A stretch of DNA of 64,000 nt from Multifurca ochricompacta (GCA_022496185.1 WTXG01000043.1:62001-126000); one strand, 5' to 3'; shown: positions 1 through 11,892, counted from the stretch's first letter. The notes: generated from the letters alone by a model not told the origin. A program made the numbers and translations.

Positions 1-3000
1 CGGGCCGCTATTCCCATTTCGGTTTCAAATTTATTTATTTTCTTTTTTTTTTTTTTTTGAGATGAGATGAGAACCCCGGGGTGCGCGACAACGCAAGGGA
101 AAAAAGAAAAAAATGACTTGGGCTGGCTAAGGAAACAACAAAAAGAGAGAGAGAGAGAGGATTTTTAAGCCGTGTCCCCCCCTCCCCCCACCCCATCCAT
201 GGTAAATTGCCTTTTCTCATACTGCTTGCACTGACTGCCCTTACGTCTCAACTCCCGCTCTTTTCATTCATTCTAATTTCCAGCCACACAACACAGCACG
301 GCATAGCATGGCACAGCACAGCACAGCACAGCACAGCACAGCACAGCACAGCACAGATGGCTGTCGTTGTTTATCTTATCCCCCCCCCCCCGTTTCTATA
401 ACTGGGAAATTATTTAGCTTTTTAGTATTTATGTTTGTTGAGTGACAGGATGACTAGATGGGGCCGCTGAGATATGGGGGGGGAAGGGGGGTTACACTTT
501 CTTCTGACAAAGACTCCGGTTTCTCCTTACCGCTACCGCTGGAGTCGGAACCTACGATTTCGAATCATCCGTTCCGTTCTTACTTTCGGTCCCAAAAAAA
601 AAAAAAAAAGTGCTTTTTTTGGGGACTCCTTGCCCTTCTTTACTTACACCCGTTATTCATCTCATAAGGCCTTTTCGATTTTGTGTTGGAGGGGTGGGGG
701 GAGGGAGAGGGTAGGAGCATGTCACTAAATGCGCTCTAAGGTTCATCATTGTTTTTTTTTTTCAAGCTCCTCCGTACACCGGGGCGCCGCTTACTCCACA
801 GCCCGTGATGATCTGCATCTGCATCGATTCTCAGACCTTCCCCGCCAATGACTGACTCATAAAAAAACAAACAAACGATACAAGAACAGCAACGTCTTTC
901 TATATATATATTGTTTTTTATTTTATTTTCGGTTTGGTTCTCCGCATCACAACCACTACAACAACAACAACAACAACCCTGTTTAATGGGCGCTGTCCCC
1001 TCCCGCAATTTAAAAAAAAAAAAAGTCAACTCCGCCCCTTTTTTTTTTTTGTTTTTTGTTTTTTGCTTCTTTAGTGGCTCATGACTCCGCAAACACGTAG
1101 ATAATGAGCTTGTCAACTCGCCGCCCAGCCGAGAAATTTTTTTTAACTCCATGAGAAGGCTTTTATAGGAATTTTCGGAGGGGATTCGGGAAAAGATGGA
1201 AAGGATGGATTTGGGATGGGATGAATGGGAGAGAGAGGGGCGGCCAATCCTCCCCCTCTCTCTCCAAAAAAAAAAAATTGAACGCAAGGGACCCTGCTTT
1301 TTTAGTTTTTATTTATTTCCCCCTCCCTCCATTCACACCTTTAGATCCTTGTCACATGGAGGTGGGGAGGGGAGGGAATGCTCCCTGCTAATTAGGCCTA
1401 TACCCGGGTCCCCCTACCTAAAATATTACAATGTTCAGGCACACGAAGTTACCCGAGAGAGAGAGAGAAACAACACCCCCTCGAGATCCGAGACCCGAGG
1501 CCCAGTTTTTTTTATTTTTTATTTTATTTTTATTTTTTCACACCCTCCCCTTCATTGGCCGCACAATGACCGACTACAAAAAGTGAGCGAGAAAAGAAAA
1601 AAAAAAAAAGGTTTCCACAAACTACTACGCTACAATGGTATTTTCGGTTGTGAGAGGTTGGTCACTTGCCCACTCCCCCCCCACACACCACACTATCCTA
1701 TTCCACGAATTTGGCGGCCCCCTCCGCCTGTCACCCGGGGGGGGGAGGGGGAAGGGGGAATGGAGGGTCGTTTTGCTTGGCCTGTTCGGTTTAGGCCCAA
1801 CCCTGGCGCTCGATCTACTGCCGCGTGGCGTGGCGTGGCGTGGCGTGGCGTAATTTTAAGGTTGTGATGGAGTAGAGAGGAGGAGGAGGAGGGGGGGGGG
1901 TAATAGCTGCAGTAATATCCCGTTTCTTTTGCAGTATCGCCTTTTGATGATGATTTTGGGATGTACACAGACGGAGTGTACTAATATATAGTTTGAACTT
2001 TGCTCTACTAAACTAGTGATGACAACTAGGGAAAGGGGGGGGGGGGGGGGGAAGGCCCACCACCTACCCTCCATTCCGAACTTTAACCACATGGATTGTT
2101 TATTTGGAATTTTTTACGTGAAAAAAAAAAAGGTGGAGAGAGAAAACGCCAGTTAAGCCCGCGGCGTTCTGTACATATATACCCCCCCCCCCCCCGACTT
2201 CTTTGTTTATTGTGCCACCAAAGTAAGAGTGATTCTTAAAAACGTTTCGGTGGGTGGTGGGGAGAGACTAAGCCCGCCAAACAAAAAAAAAACTTTAAAG
2301 AAAAACTAAATTTTTTTGTTTTTTTTTTTTTTTTGTGGGTTGTGTATGATGTGCACGCGAAACTGCGGATCAGGTAATTTTTGCCTTTTTATTTATTTAT
2401 TTTATTTACGCGTTAGCGTGGGCGTCGGGAGGGATACGAATCCGCCAGGTAGCGGATCCTTCCTGAAAAACAAACAGAGAATAAAACGTATTTCATTCCC
2501 TCTCTCTCTTGCCTAGTGGCTAGTCGCCGAGAGCAACGTTGGGGGTTGCCCCAAAAAGAATATGAATTAGTAAGTAAGACCCCACTCCTCTTATATACAT
2601 ATATTCACTCCCCGACCTGACCAAGTACTGTATGTTTTCCGTAAAAAGACACAATACCCTAACTACCCACCCTTAACTTCAGGTTCCACAGTTTCCACAC
2701 TACGAGAGCCAACCCCATCAATAAGTTATTTTATTTTATTTTTTCTTATGATTTTGAGAACTAAGAGGTAAAAAAAAAAAAAAACATTCTTTTTCTGCTT
2801 CTTTTTTTTTTTTTTAAATGTTTTTTTACATTATCGATGAAAGGAGATGGTTTGTCAGTGGTAAATAATAATAATAACAACAACAACAAAACGCAAACGC
2901 GATGTTAATAACATAATTCCCCCAAAATCTTTCGTTCGGGGGTGTGGTGGGGTTGGCTCCTCGCTGCGAAGAATACGCGGTAAACGTGGTTGTTATATTC

Positions 3001-4183
3001 CTCTACTTTCCTCTCTCCATCCATTCGTGTGATGACCTAATTTGAAATATGTGTGGCCTTGAACTCACTCAACCTTTAAGGAACCCCCAACCCCCTGAAC
3101 CCTGTGACACTTTGGTTCGTACCTGTGGTGTTTTCCCCATGTTCTATCTCAGAGTCTCTCCCTCAAGTTAATCAGGAATCACCTGAGTAGCGCAGAGTTT
3201 GAAAAAAAAAAAAACAAAAACAAAAACCAATATAAAAAATGCACAACGCGTACTTTAGTCCGAAAACGTTTTTTTTTTTTTTACGGGGGGAAAATACATT
3301 ATTATTAAATTCAAGTCCATCCCCATTCAAACGCCGCAGCCGCAGCCGCAGAGATCAAACCAAACCGGTACGTTCCGCGCCACAGCGCACCTAACCCAAC
3401 CCTACCTTACACGCACACACACAAAATAAACAAACAAACAGATACACACACACACACATACACCATATAATCCGATCTTGATCGGGCCCGCGAACGAAGA
3501 GTCGGGAAATGACATCATCATCACCTCCCCCTCCCCTCTCCTCCACCAAACCCCGTTTCGCGTTCGTTCTTTCTTTAAATACCGCCCACTCACCACAGAT
3601 TACAAACACCATGCCCTCGGTACGTAAGTAAAAAAAAAAAACACTAAAAACAACACTTCTCTCTCCCTCTCCCTCCCCCCAACCCCCCCCCCTCTCTCTC
3701 TCTCTCTCTTTTTGTTGAAAAAGAAAAAGGGGCACGACGTTATTATGTGCTGGCGCACGCGAAAATGGGGGGGGGGGGGGACTTGACTTGAATGTTGCTT
3801 GTCTGTGCTCTCTCTCCTCTCTCTGTGTGTGTGTGTGGAAAAAGAAAAAAAAAAGGAGATTAAGGGCGCCTGTTGGGTAGATGGAGTGGTGCACGCGGCG
3901 CGGGCATTAAGGAGTGGGCCGTGTTGCCCCCCCCCCCTCCCTCCTCCCCATTATTCCCGTACTTGGGCCCAATTGGTTTTTGTTCATAACATTAAACTTG
4001 TGTGTGTGTGTGTGAAGACAGGTGGGGTTGGTTTGCTGAGCCCTCGGAGGAAAAAAAAAAAAAAAAGAAAGCCGCACACCCCCACCCCCCTCTCTCCCGG
4101 CACACACACATACGCATACACCCGCTGCTCGCGCACCGGAGAGAGAGAGGGGGGGGGGGGGGGGGGGGTGGGAGGTGTTGAGG
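1..4183. repeat. Homopolymer- and microsatellite-dense intergenic DNA
   Basis: No gene could be supported here. The stretch is packed with poly-A, poly-T, poly-G and poly-C tracts of 10-20 bases (for example G runs near 2035-2051 and 4150-4168, C runs near 2181-2195), a CACAG-type minisatellite at about 299-356, GTGGC repeats at about 1820-1850, CA/GT tracts near 3410-3460 and 3830, and GA tracts near 1457 and 4139. Open frames in it are low-complexity translations without conserved motifs. The 3' end of the velvet gene abuts its right edge. Replication slippage or assembly artefact could both contribute. Confidence 0.75.
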
Positions 4184-5708
4184 TTAATCGTCGTAACCAC
4201 TTTCTTCGTCTTCACGTCGCTTGCCCTTGGAACCAGTGGCGCCGGTACTCCCCGCGGATGCGCTCTGCGATGGATCATCAATCTTTTTCCGTCTCTTACG
4301 CTCAGTCTCGCGTAGGTTAAGACGAACGCCAAAGTAAGACAAGTGCTATTTTTTAAAAAAAAAAAGAAAAAAAAGGTAAAACAGGTGCAGACGTCAAAGA
4401 GAGAGATAAAGGGTATAAGGGGATATGCGCACCTTTGTAAGGTCTGTAGATGCCCGCAAGCCTGGAAACTCTTTTGTCGAGTACACTCGGAACGGTCCGC
4501 CATAACATTCGGCCCAAACGGGCGTCTGACCGTCACTCGCGGCGACGCGAGAGAAAAGATCAAAGCAACGATATCGAAGGATGAAGTTCCCCTCTGCTTT
4601 TACTGCGAGATCCTATCACCATTTCCAAATGTGCGAAAGAGGGAGTAGAAGGGAGGAGAGGGAGGCATGAATCAGCACGCTACGCGCACATAAAGGAGAG
4701 TGGGAAATGGGGACATTTGTAGAGAGAGAGAAAGAGAGAGAAGACACGGACTGAGAAAACGAACATCAACACTTTGTTCCCCTTGTAGTCGAGGTTGGCC
4801 GCCTGTACAAAGGTCGTACCAGCGAGCGACTCGGTTTGCTTGGAACCCTCTGCGATGGCATATGTCCCTCTAAAGTAATGTACGATCTCGTCTGAGCGCG
4901 TCGAGTGTAGTGGTGGTTGATTGGGGGTATATTGTTGTTCTTGAGTCTGCGCTTGTTGCTGGGGTGGTATGTGGTTGCCATGTACGGACTGCATAGTACC
5001 AAGGGGTGCAACCTGTGGGGGAACTCCAGGAGCAGGAGGATACGGTGCGGGGGGTTGTGGGGCAGGGTACGTATACGGGTATCGTTGGGCGCCAGGAGAG
5101 TAAGGGGTCGGGGACAGAGTGGATGTAGAGGTACGACCGGGTGAAGACTGCGCTTGATCTTGGCGGCGTTTAGGGTCCGCGGAGAGATCAGGTGAGTCAC
5201 CGGAAGGGACAGGAAAGAGGTCAACGTGACAGATGAGTCCCATATTATTAATTTCGCTATAAAGGGGGAGGGGAGGGGGTGGATGATGATGATCAGATGG
5301 AATGGTTTTAAGGGAAATAGAAGGGAGGAAGGAGACGCGCAACTCATAATTCTCGACTTCTGCATCAGGTCTGTCCGATCCTGGGTACGCGTAGAAGAAT
5401 TTAAGTTGAACGACGGGGGAGGATCGAGGGGTCTACGATCCTTGCGAGCGTATCTGATGAAAGGAGATATAATATGACATGATTGAATGAGTGTGAGAGA
5501 GAGGAGAGAGAAGAAGTTGAGGTATAACGTGCTTGCGCCCGAGATCAGCCTTTTGTAACTCTATGAGCTCTGCGCGCACGTGCTTTCCAGCAAACTGGCC
5601 AGTGGCAAAGTTGAGAGGTGCGCCAATAATACGAGGAGGAGTAGTAGAGTGAGATGGATCGCGAGATTGATCGCGCTCTCTGACTTGTTGAGGGGAAGGT
5701 GAAGGTGG

Positions 5709-5740
<32 letters not shown>

Positions 5741-5861
5741 GGTGTTGTTGTTGGTGCTGTTGGTGTTGTTGCTGGTGTTGTTGTTGTTGTTGTTGGTGTT
5801 GTTGTTGAGGGTATGAATCTTGTGAATAAGAGGGATGAGATTGAGAAGGGTAAGGATACAT
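4184..5861 (-). CDS. velB: Velvet-domain regulator, VelB-like
   Basis: Velvet proteins are fungal DNA-binding regulators that couple sexual development with secondary metabolism; VelB partners with VeA and VosA. I read five exons: 5533-5861, 5344-5453, 4752-5256, 4433-4612 and 4184-4345. Order in the protein: a glutamine-rich N-terminus (codons around 5699-5815), the first velvet half with AELIELQKADLGRK and KDRRPLDPPP, an inserted Pro/Gln-rich segment of about 100 residues, then the second half with DLAVKAEGNFILRYR, YGGPFRVYSTKEFPGLRAS and GVRLNLRETERKRRKK, and a short acidic end (SGYDD). The insertion inside the velvet domain and the short C-terminus favour VelB over VosA. Intron 1 (5454-5532) fits a GC-AG intron. 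The frame between the DPPP motif and the following VVQLKFF is broken by one missing base in a C5 run (5415-5419). With that base the product would be about 428 residues. The other introns are canonical GT-AG. Confidence 0.88.
5699..5815 (-). repeat. CAA/CAG-type repeat encoding polyglutamine
   Basis: A GTT-type triplet repeat on the plus strand, interrupted by GGT and GCT units, encodes the Gln/His tract near the N-terminus of the velvet protein. It lies inside exon 1 and is a likely length-polymorphic site. Confidence 0.8.
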
Positions 5862-7147
5862 GGATTATTAGGAGAGACGAAGCTCGGGGGTGAGGTACTA
5901 GGAACTCGGGTTGACTTGGCGTCGGATTAAATAGGCCGGAAGTTGGCGCGAGGGTGATGAATTGGGGAGTCCGTGGTTATAAATGACCGGGAAAAGGGCT
6001 GAACATTGAATCCAGATCATCGGAGTCATTAACAAAATTCCCAGTAACAGGGCGCTCCGTTCCATTTTCCCACGATCACGGTTTTGACAACCTCCATTTC
6101 ATTCCCTTTCCTTCTTCTTCCCCTTCCTCCCCTCTCCCCCTCCCCCTCCCCTCCCTCGTTTTTCAAAATAGCCCCTGTCCTCCACCCCCATCATCTCCCG
6201 TTGCCATTGATTGATAGTGTGACGTTGCGGAATTTTCCGTTAAACGCATCCCACAAAGGAATCTGATCTTGGTATCGCTTCCCCCCCATGTGGTCAAATC
6301 CTCCACTTTACACGGAAGGTGAAAAATAAATAAATAAAAAAACGCCCATACAGCACCATGAGTTACCTATCTCGAACATGCAACGTGCAACATTTCATCC
6401 GGCGTGAAAATAGTGCCTGTTGCAGAGTGCATAAGATGAATTAATAGAATGATTGACGGTCAACTTGAACCTTTTGTATTGTTTTTCCAATCAATCTCCT
6501 TTCTTTTCTTTTCTCTTTCTCGTTGACATTTTTTTGGTCCGTCCTCGTGCATTATAAATAATTAATCACCACCACCACCACCACCATGAACCGGAAACGT
6601 AGCGAGATCAGCTTATAAGATTAATACAGATTGTAATGTAACCAATTTTGGTGACAACGTTCGGGTCATTCGAGCTTGCGGCCGTATCCCAGGGCGCGCA
6701 TGTTTTAATCCGGTCCAAGGTCTGACCATGTGCCAAGCACGTGGTCTCTACACAATCACAGTGCAATCCCAATTCCCCCCTCCCCCCCCCCCACTACTTG
6801 CCATCTCCCTCCCTCCCCCACGAAACGCAAAACGCTTATCGTCGTCCGGCGCCTTCGCCAACTTTCAGGGTCACCTGTGCACAATAACAGTGGCACTTGG
6901 GCGCAGCAGCGCTGGCGCACGTTCACCGTTGTTCACACTCACAGCGCCACAGAATACGCCAGGTGGTGTTATATTGAGTGTTGAGAGTGCCCAGGCCCGG
7001 GTACCTCGATTCAGCTTGCTCAGAGATCCTCCCTTCCCCCCCCCCCCCCTCCCTCTCTCTCTTTCTCTCTCTCCTGCCATACCGAGCTACTTCTTGCTGC
7101 GTTGACAGACCAGCAATTCTAAACACGAAACACGATTCTTTTCCTTT
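5862..7147. other. Divergent intergenic region between velvet and EEP genes
   Basis: About 1.3 kb separate the two divergently transcribed genes, so both promoters must lie here. I see CT-rich tracts (6080-6165, 6770-6830 and 7035-7078, the last just upstream of the EEP start), a short ATAAATAAATAAA tract near 6325 and a CAC repeat at about 6568-6588. No clear TATA box or coding exon was recognised. Confidence 0.5.
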
Positions 7148-8631
7148 ATGGTGATGGCATCTGATAACCAGCAGCAGCAGCAGCAGCAGCAGAAGGAAAA
7201 CCTAGTTCGAACGGGAACTCCGGTCCGAATCGCGACATGGAATTTACGTTACGACGTGCTGCCGGACAACATCCCTGTTTCTGCGTCACTGACGAAGCTT
7301 CCGGATCCTCGTCTCCCACTACCGAAGAAGGCGCTGCGTGGCGAACAGCCATGGAGTGCAAGGAGAGTACGTGTAGCTCAGAGGCTCTTGGCTTCAAAAG
7401 TCGATCTTGTCGGTACGTGTTTTTATGTAACCCCCCCCCCCCCCACTCCGTTCATCTATAAAATAAAATAAAATAAAATAAAAGGATTTCAGGAAGCGCT
7501 CATCAGGCAGGTGGACGATCTCAACGAACTCTTGGGTGGCAGTAGTGAGTTTGGGTGGGTTGGCGTTGGGAGGGATGATGGAGTATCGGCGGGCGAGTTC
7601 AGTCCGATTTTTTATCGGCGGTGAGTCCCTCAAGTCCCTTCTGCTCTAGCTCTACTCTCAGCTCCCTTCCCTTCCCTTTCCTTCCCTTCCCTCTCCTTTC
7701 CACCCATATCAATTGCCAAAAATACTCGATCGTTTCACGATCCCCTCCAGATCCGCATTCACCCTCCTCGCAACCGACACGTTCTGGCTCTCCAACACGC
7801 CTTTCACACCCGGCTCCATCTTCCCGGGAGCCGGATGCCCACGCCTAGCGACATATGCACGTTTCCGTCTCTTCGCCGCCGACCGCGAAGAGGGTAACCC
7901 TTTTCTTCCTCCTCCTCCTCCTCCTCCTCCTCCGTGCGACATTGTACTACTTAACACCCACCTGGATCACGTCAGTGACGATCAAAGACGACTGGGCGCT
8001 GCCATGATCCTTCATCGAGCGAGGTACGAGGCGGCTGTGCGGCCCGGGGTATCCGTACTCGTCACGGGGACTTTAATAGGTGCGTGTGTTGGGTTGCCTC
8101 TTTTTTTTTTGTTTTTTTTGTTTTTTAAAAAAAAACTGGTTGTAGCTCGGCGAACGGTTCGGATAGTGGTGCGTATGCCGTGCTTACTGGTGCGGAACCC
8201 ATCGCACCTGCAGTACCGGACGAATTCGATCGACGTTTCCCGCTCCCGCTCCCGCTTCCCGATGACATTGCGGGGTGGGTGGTGGTGAAGGACGAGAACC
8301 GAAAGTCCTACAGATCATGCAAGATTTGCGCGTCGTTGCTCCACGCGTTGCTGTTGGTGGACAATGGGCGACTTTCACTGGATTTGAGCACCGCAAGGAA
8401 GATGAGGCTTGTATTGATTTTGTTTTTGGGCGCAGTGATGGAGGGTGGTACGTCCTTCCCCCCCCCCCCCCCTTCCCCCACCCCCCGTTTTTTTTTTTCG
8501 TAGATTTGATGATAATGGTGATGTTTTAGGAGGCGAGAAGCGTATTTGTTGAGACTGCTCTGTCGGACGATGGGATGCTCGCGAGTGATCATCGACTCGT
8601 CGTTGCTGATGTCACCATTGTAGGATCGTGA
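7148..8631 (+). CDS. Endonuclease/exonuclease/phosphatase (EEP) family protein
   Basis: The EEP fold is a metal-dependent phosphodiesterase/phosphatase domain; the substrate here is unknown. Exons as I read them: 7148-7412, 7485-7620, 7751-8079, 8146-8278, 8314-8451 and 8533-8631. Family motifs appear in order: ATWNLRYD, GFQEALIRQ, TDTFWLSNTP, LLNTHLDHVSDDQR, DFNS, TFTGF with CIDFVFG, and ASDHRLVVADV at the C-terminus. These supply the usual Asn, Glu, Asp/His and SDH catalytic elements. Two places are uneven. A G4 run (8066-8069) is one base short of the frame joining VLVTG to DFNS. Between the DDIAG codons and MQDLR the frame is rescued either by a 35-nt intron (8279-8313) or by another indel. 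The N-terminus has a short Gln repeat and no evident signal peptide. ATG 7154 is an alternative start two codons downstream. Confidence 0.85.
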
Positions 8632-9368
8632 GTTCGAAGTGGAGAGAGAGAGAGAGAGAGAAGGAGAGAGAAAAGAGAGCAAGTTGTAAAAGGGATAATT
8701 ACATGTATCACATAACGTCGAGCGTTGATTATCAGATATGGTTGGATATGTTTGAAGCTTAATAGTTTACCCGTTTTTCACTTTTGGGCCCGCAATTGAG
8801 ACAAAGAGGTGAGAACTACTCTGTTATTTATTTCAACAAATGGACAAAGATATATATACATGAGGTCAGTATGAAGCGAGTCCAATATATATAGAAAGGG
8901 CGCGTTTCATGGGTGAAGGCGTTTGTGCGAGAAGGCAAGGACGGGCCGGAACGGGAAGAGACAGAGACAAGAAGGTTTTTCGGTTCGGGCCCAGAGTTCG
9001 AGCATTCCTCGAACGCTAGGTGGTAAGGGCGAAAATTTTTACTCTGAAGTGAACGTTGGGGCCTTGTGGCATATTTTTGGCCGAAAATAAAGTAATTGAG
9101 CGAAGAGTGGGGCTTTTTTTTTTTTCTTGTTTCGTTTTCGAGCAGTAAAAGAAAAGAAATAAAACCCTTCCCCCTTCCCAAAAAACAAAAAAAAAAGTGA
9201 ATTCATATAGAAACACTCGACTACAATCTTGGTTAGTAGTATTAAATGATTACACAGTATCCCATAACACGGAGAAGGAAAGGGGAATAGCATCATCGAT
9301 GACAGACAATTGAATAGCGATTTGTTGTCTATAGAGAGAGAGATGTATCTAAATTGGCAGAACAGAGA
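8632..9368. other. Intergenic, convergent gene ends
   Basis: This lies between the stop codons of the EEP gene (+) and the thaumatin-like gene (-), so it should hold both 3' UTRs. There is a GA tract at 8642-8668 and several A/T runs. I see no coding exon or RNA gene. Confidence 0.5.
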
Positions 9369-11139
9369 TCAATGGGCCAGCAACCACCCCGTCACAGTAC
9401 ATGGTACAACAAGTACCCACAGAACCATCACACTAGCCCGAGCAAACATACCGAGTGCACTGGATGGCGTCGCAGAATTCGGATTGTCGCTCGTACCGGT
9501 ACCGCTGGTATTGGAAACAGAAGCGCCACTACCATCGCCATTACTGGTAGAAACGCTAGCAGTGATAGTAGTAGTACTACTACTTGACGTGACCGCAGAA
9601 ATGGCGGAGGAGGAAATGGAAGGTGTCCCACTCGGTATGAGGGATGATGGGACAGCCGAGATTGGAGCTGGCGATTGGCTACCGGCTGTAGGTCTGAGTG
9701 CCACATTCGGTTGTCAGTGTTGGATTGATGTCAGCTGGTACAGTGCTGGGATAGGTGAGAAGGACGCACGGGCAAAAGGTGAGTGTATAGTCGCTGTTAA
9801 GGGCAGAGCTACATGTCCACAACGCCGTGCCGGATCCCTCGTCGAAAGCGTAAGCGTAAGCGTTCGGGCAGTTACCCTCTATAAGGGAAGAATGGGAGGG
9901 GGTGGTCAGGTCAGAGAGGTTAAAAAAACAAAAAGGTACGGAGTAAAGGTGGTAGTCACGCACTGAAATATGAATAAAACTGCACATTCGAGGATGGGCA
10001 TGTCACCTTGGTGTTGTGAGAGCCCGTACAGCAGTTGGACGAATCAGCTGATCAGTGCGCGCGTGCATGGTACATGTTACATACCGTCAGACTGAGGGTA
10101 GAGTAATGGGGAGGAGGGATAGAGTCGGACAAGGTACGTACTTGGGTTATCCAGATTCGCCACACAGGCGCTCTTACACCCGACCGGGAATCCGGTCGAA
10201 TCGAACGGGCCAATGAGCGGGACGGGGCACGAGGGGCCGAGGTCGATAGGGCACGAGGCGACCGAGCAGTTGCTTGCGGAGGGAATGATCGCCATCGGGA
10301 GGTTGTAACCGTCCACTAGGGACACTGCACTCACCCACGCGTAAATCGCTCGATCACCTCCAGGGGCCTGTACACACACGAGACAAGTTTAGAAACCGCT
10401 TACCATCGTAAAAGTCCAGATTTCCATCTCCCTGAAGTGTCCATTCTGCCACTGTCGCAGGTGGTACACCCTACGGCGTGTTCGCGTGATCAAAGGGAAG
10501 AAGGGAAAAGGGAGGAAGAAAGAAATTGAACGCACGGTGCCTGTGCGGGGATCACATTGAAGCCCGCCATTGCATCCGCCGTCGAGGCAAGCACTCGGTC
10601 CAAGGTTCGTGGAAAAATTACAGTTCCGACGGCCCTGTAGAAAAAGAAAACACGCGCTTGCCAGTCAGCAGGAAGAAAGCACCTCCGACTCGGAAAAAAA
10701 AAAAGGAAAAAAAGACGCAGACCCAGATACGTCCAGCCTTCCAGTTGTCAGGAACACCAAACTGAACGGATGTAAACGGAGGTGATTCCCACCTACATGG
10801 ATCGTATTATGAGTAAATGAGGGGAAATATGAAAAGGTATGTGCAATTGGACGCGCCCCGTGGGGAAAAGCGGTACGTTTTGAGCGATGGTAGGGTCAGT
10901 GAAGATCTGAAGAGAGTGTTGTTATCAGTTGAGCACCCAAAGCCACGAAGCCAAGCAAGTCACATACGGCGGGCCTATGTCACATGTCCTAAATTAGAAC
11001 GCTTTGCACTCGCAGAAGGAGAGAAGACGGTGGAAACGTGCCAGATAGTAAACGGGCACGCGTTAACAACTGTGAAGAGTCGCGCAGTCACGGTTGAAAA
11101 TTGCAGCGTGAGGGCTAAAAAGAAGAGATGGGCCATCAT
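9369..11139 (-). CDS. Secreted thaumatin-like protein with Ser/Thr-rich GPI-like tail
   Basis: Thaumatin-like proteins are disulfide-rich secreted proteins; fungal members often bind or cut beta-glucans of the wall. Ten exons: 11042-11139, 10968-10974, 10857-10906, 10723-10792, 10536-10634, 10404-10470, 10142-10324, 9964-10047, 9770-9878 and 9369-9693. All phases agree, giving 363 residues without any frame break. Residues 1-19 are a signal peptide (MMAHLFFLALTL...TA). The domain runs to about 255 with VVNACPFTIW, DNWKAGRIWGRRNC, SACLDGGCNGGLQC, AEWTLQGDGNLDFYDVSLVD, VGCKSACVANLD, NCCTGSHNT and CPNAYAYAFDEGSGTALWTC; the R, E and D residues of the acidic cleft (REDDD) are present. The last ~108 residues are Ser/Thr-rich and end in a hydrophobic stretch (ASVMVLWVLVVP), as for GPI anchoring. 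Exon 2 is only 7 nt. The introns after exons 1 and 3 need GC donors. Confidence 0.93.
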
Positions 11140-11892
11140 GATAGTGACCGTACTGTATCTCTATGAGAATTGATAAGTCCGGGAATATTGAATACAAAAG
11201 AGAGAGTGAAGAACACGAGGCCGCCAAGGTCCACAAGTGTTGTGTTGTGGAACGGAACGAACGAACGAACGAAGCGGCAGGACTTGCCGAGAAGCCGGTC
11301 CGGTCACAGCCAGGGTCTTGGGCGCCAAGTGTGTGGGTAGCCCATACCCATGACCCTGGCTTCCACTTCCATTAGCATTGGGCAAGGCCGCAAGCCGTAT
11401 CATATCGTATCGATATCGATATCTTAATGATCTTTGGGCCAGTAACCCGCCTAGTATTATGTGATGGATGATGGAACGAACTATCGCACCTGCCATCATC
11501 TATCGTGCTTCTCTCAAAATTTTGTTTTCCTCTTCTTGTCTTATGGTGCAATTATACCATTATTCATTCATCATTAATGTTTGTGTATCGCTTCGATCAG
11601 AAGACGGCATTGGCAGTCTGACATTCGGCGTCACGCGTACCTTGTGATAACCTGTCCGTGGTAGTTTATTGTGATGTACTGATGATCGTACCTTTTGAGG
11701 AACGGAATTCCGAGGTACCTGTCAAGCCACCAGTATCGTTTCGCCTATACGCTCATGACGTAGTCACGTCTTGTTCCTGCTAGAACACGGAATCTCGGAA
11801 TACTCGTCACCGTAGATTGTGAAGGAACGCGAAAATCTACTAGAGCATTTGGTATTCATTGTGCAAGTCCAATCATGAAGAGATTCATGTCT
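11140..11892. other. Intergenic region upstream of the thaumatin-like gene
   Basis: It should contain the promoter of the thaumatin-like gene and the 3' UTR of CVNH copy 1. A short direct repeat of GAACGAAC type is at about 11250-11270 and a palindromic ATCGTATCGATATCGATAT stretch near 11404-11422. No conserved coding sequence was recognised. Confidence 0.5.

Noticed and set aside
299..356. CACAG tandem array as a CRISPR-like repeat
   Set aside because: Units are 5 bp with no spacers, and the sequence is eukaryotic; it is a minisatellite.
736..1867. Long open frames on both strands in the low-complexity block
   Set aside because: They translate homopolymers and simple repeats, overlap each other and show no conserved motif.
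4190..4700. Plus-strand frames at 4343-4648 as a Cys-rich protein
   Set aside because: The minus strand carries the conserved end of the velvet domain in phase across two exons.
7907..7935. CCT repeat as a regulatory element
   Set aside because: It is inside exon 3 of the EEP gene and encodes a proline run.
10325..10403. Open frame across 10077-10379 read straight through as a protein
   Set aside because: The part upstream of 10324 is an intron (GTAAGC...GTGCAG); only the VSLVDGYN part is exon of the thaumatin-like gene.
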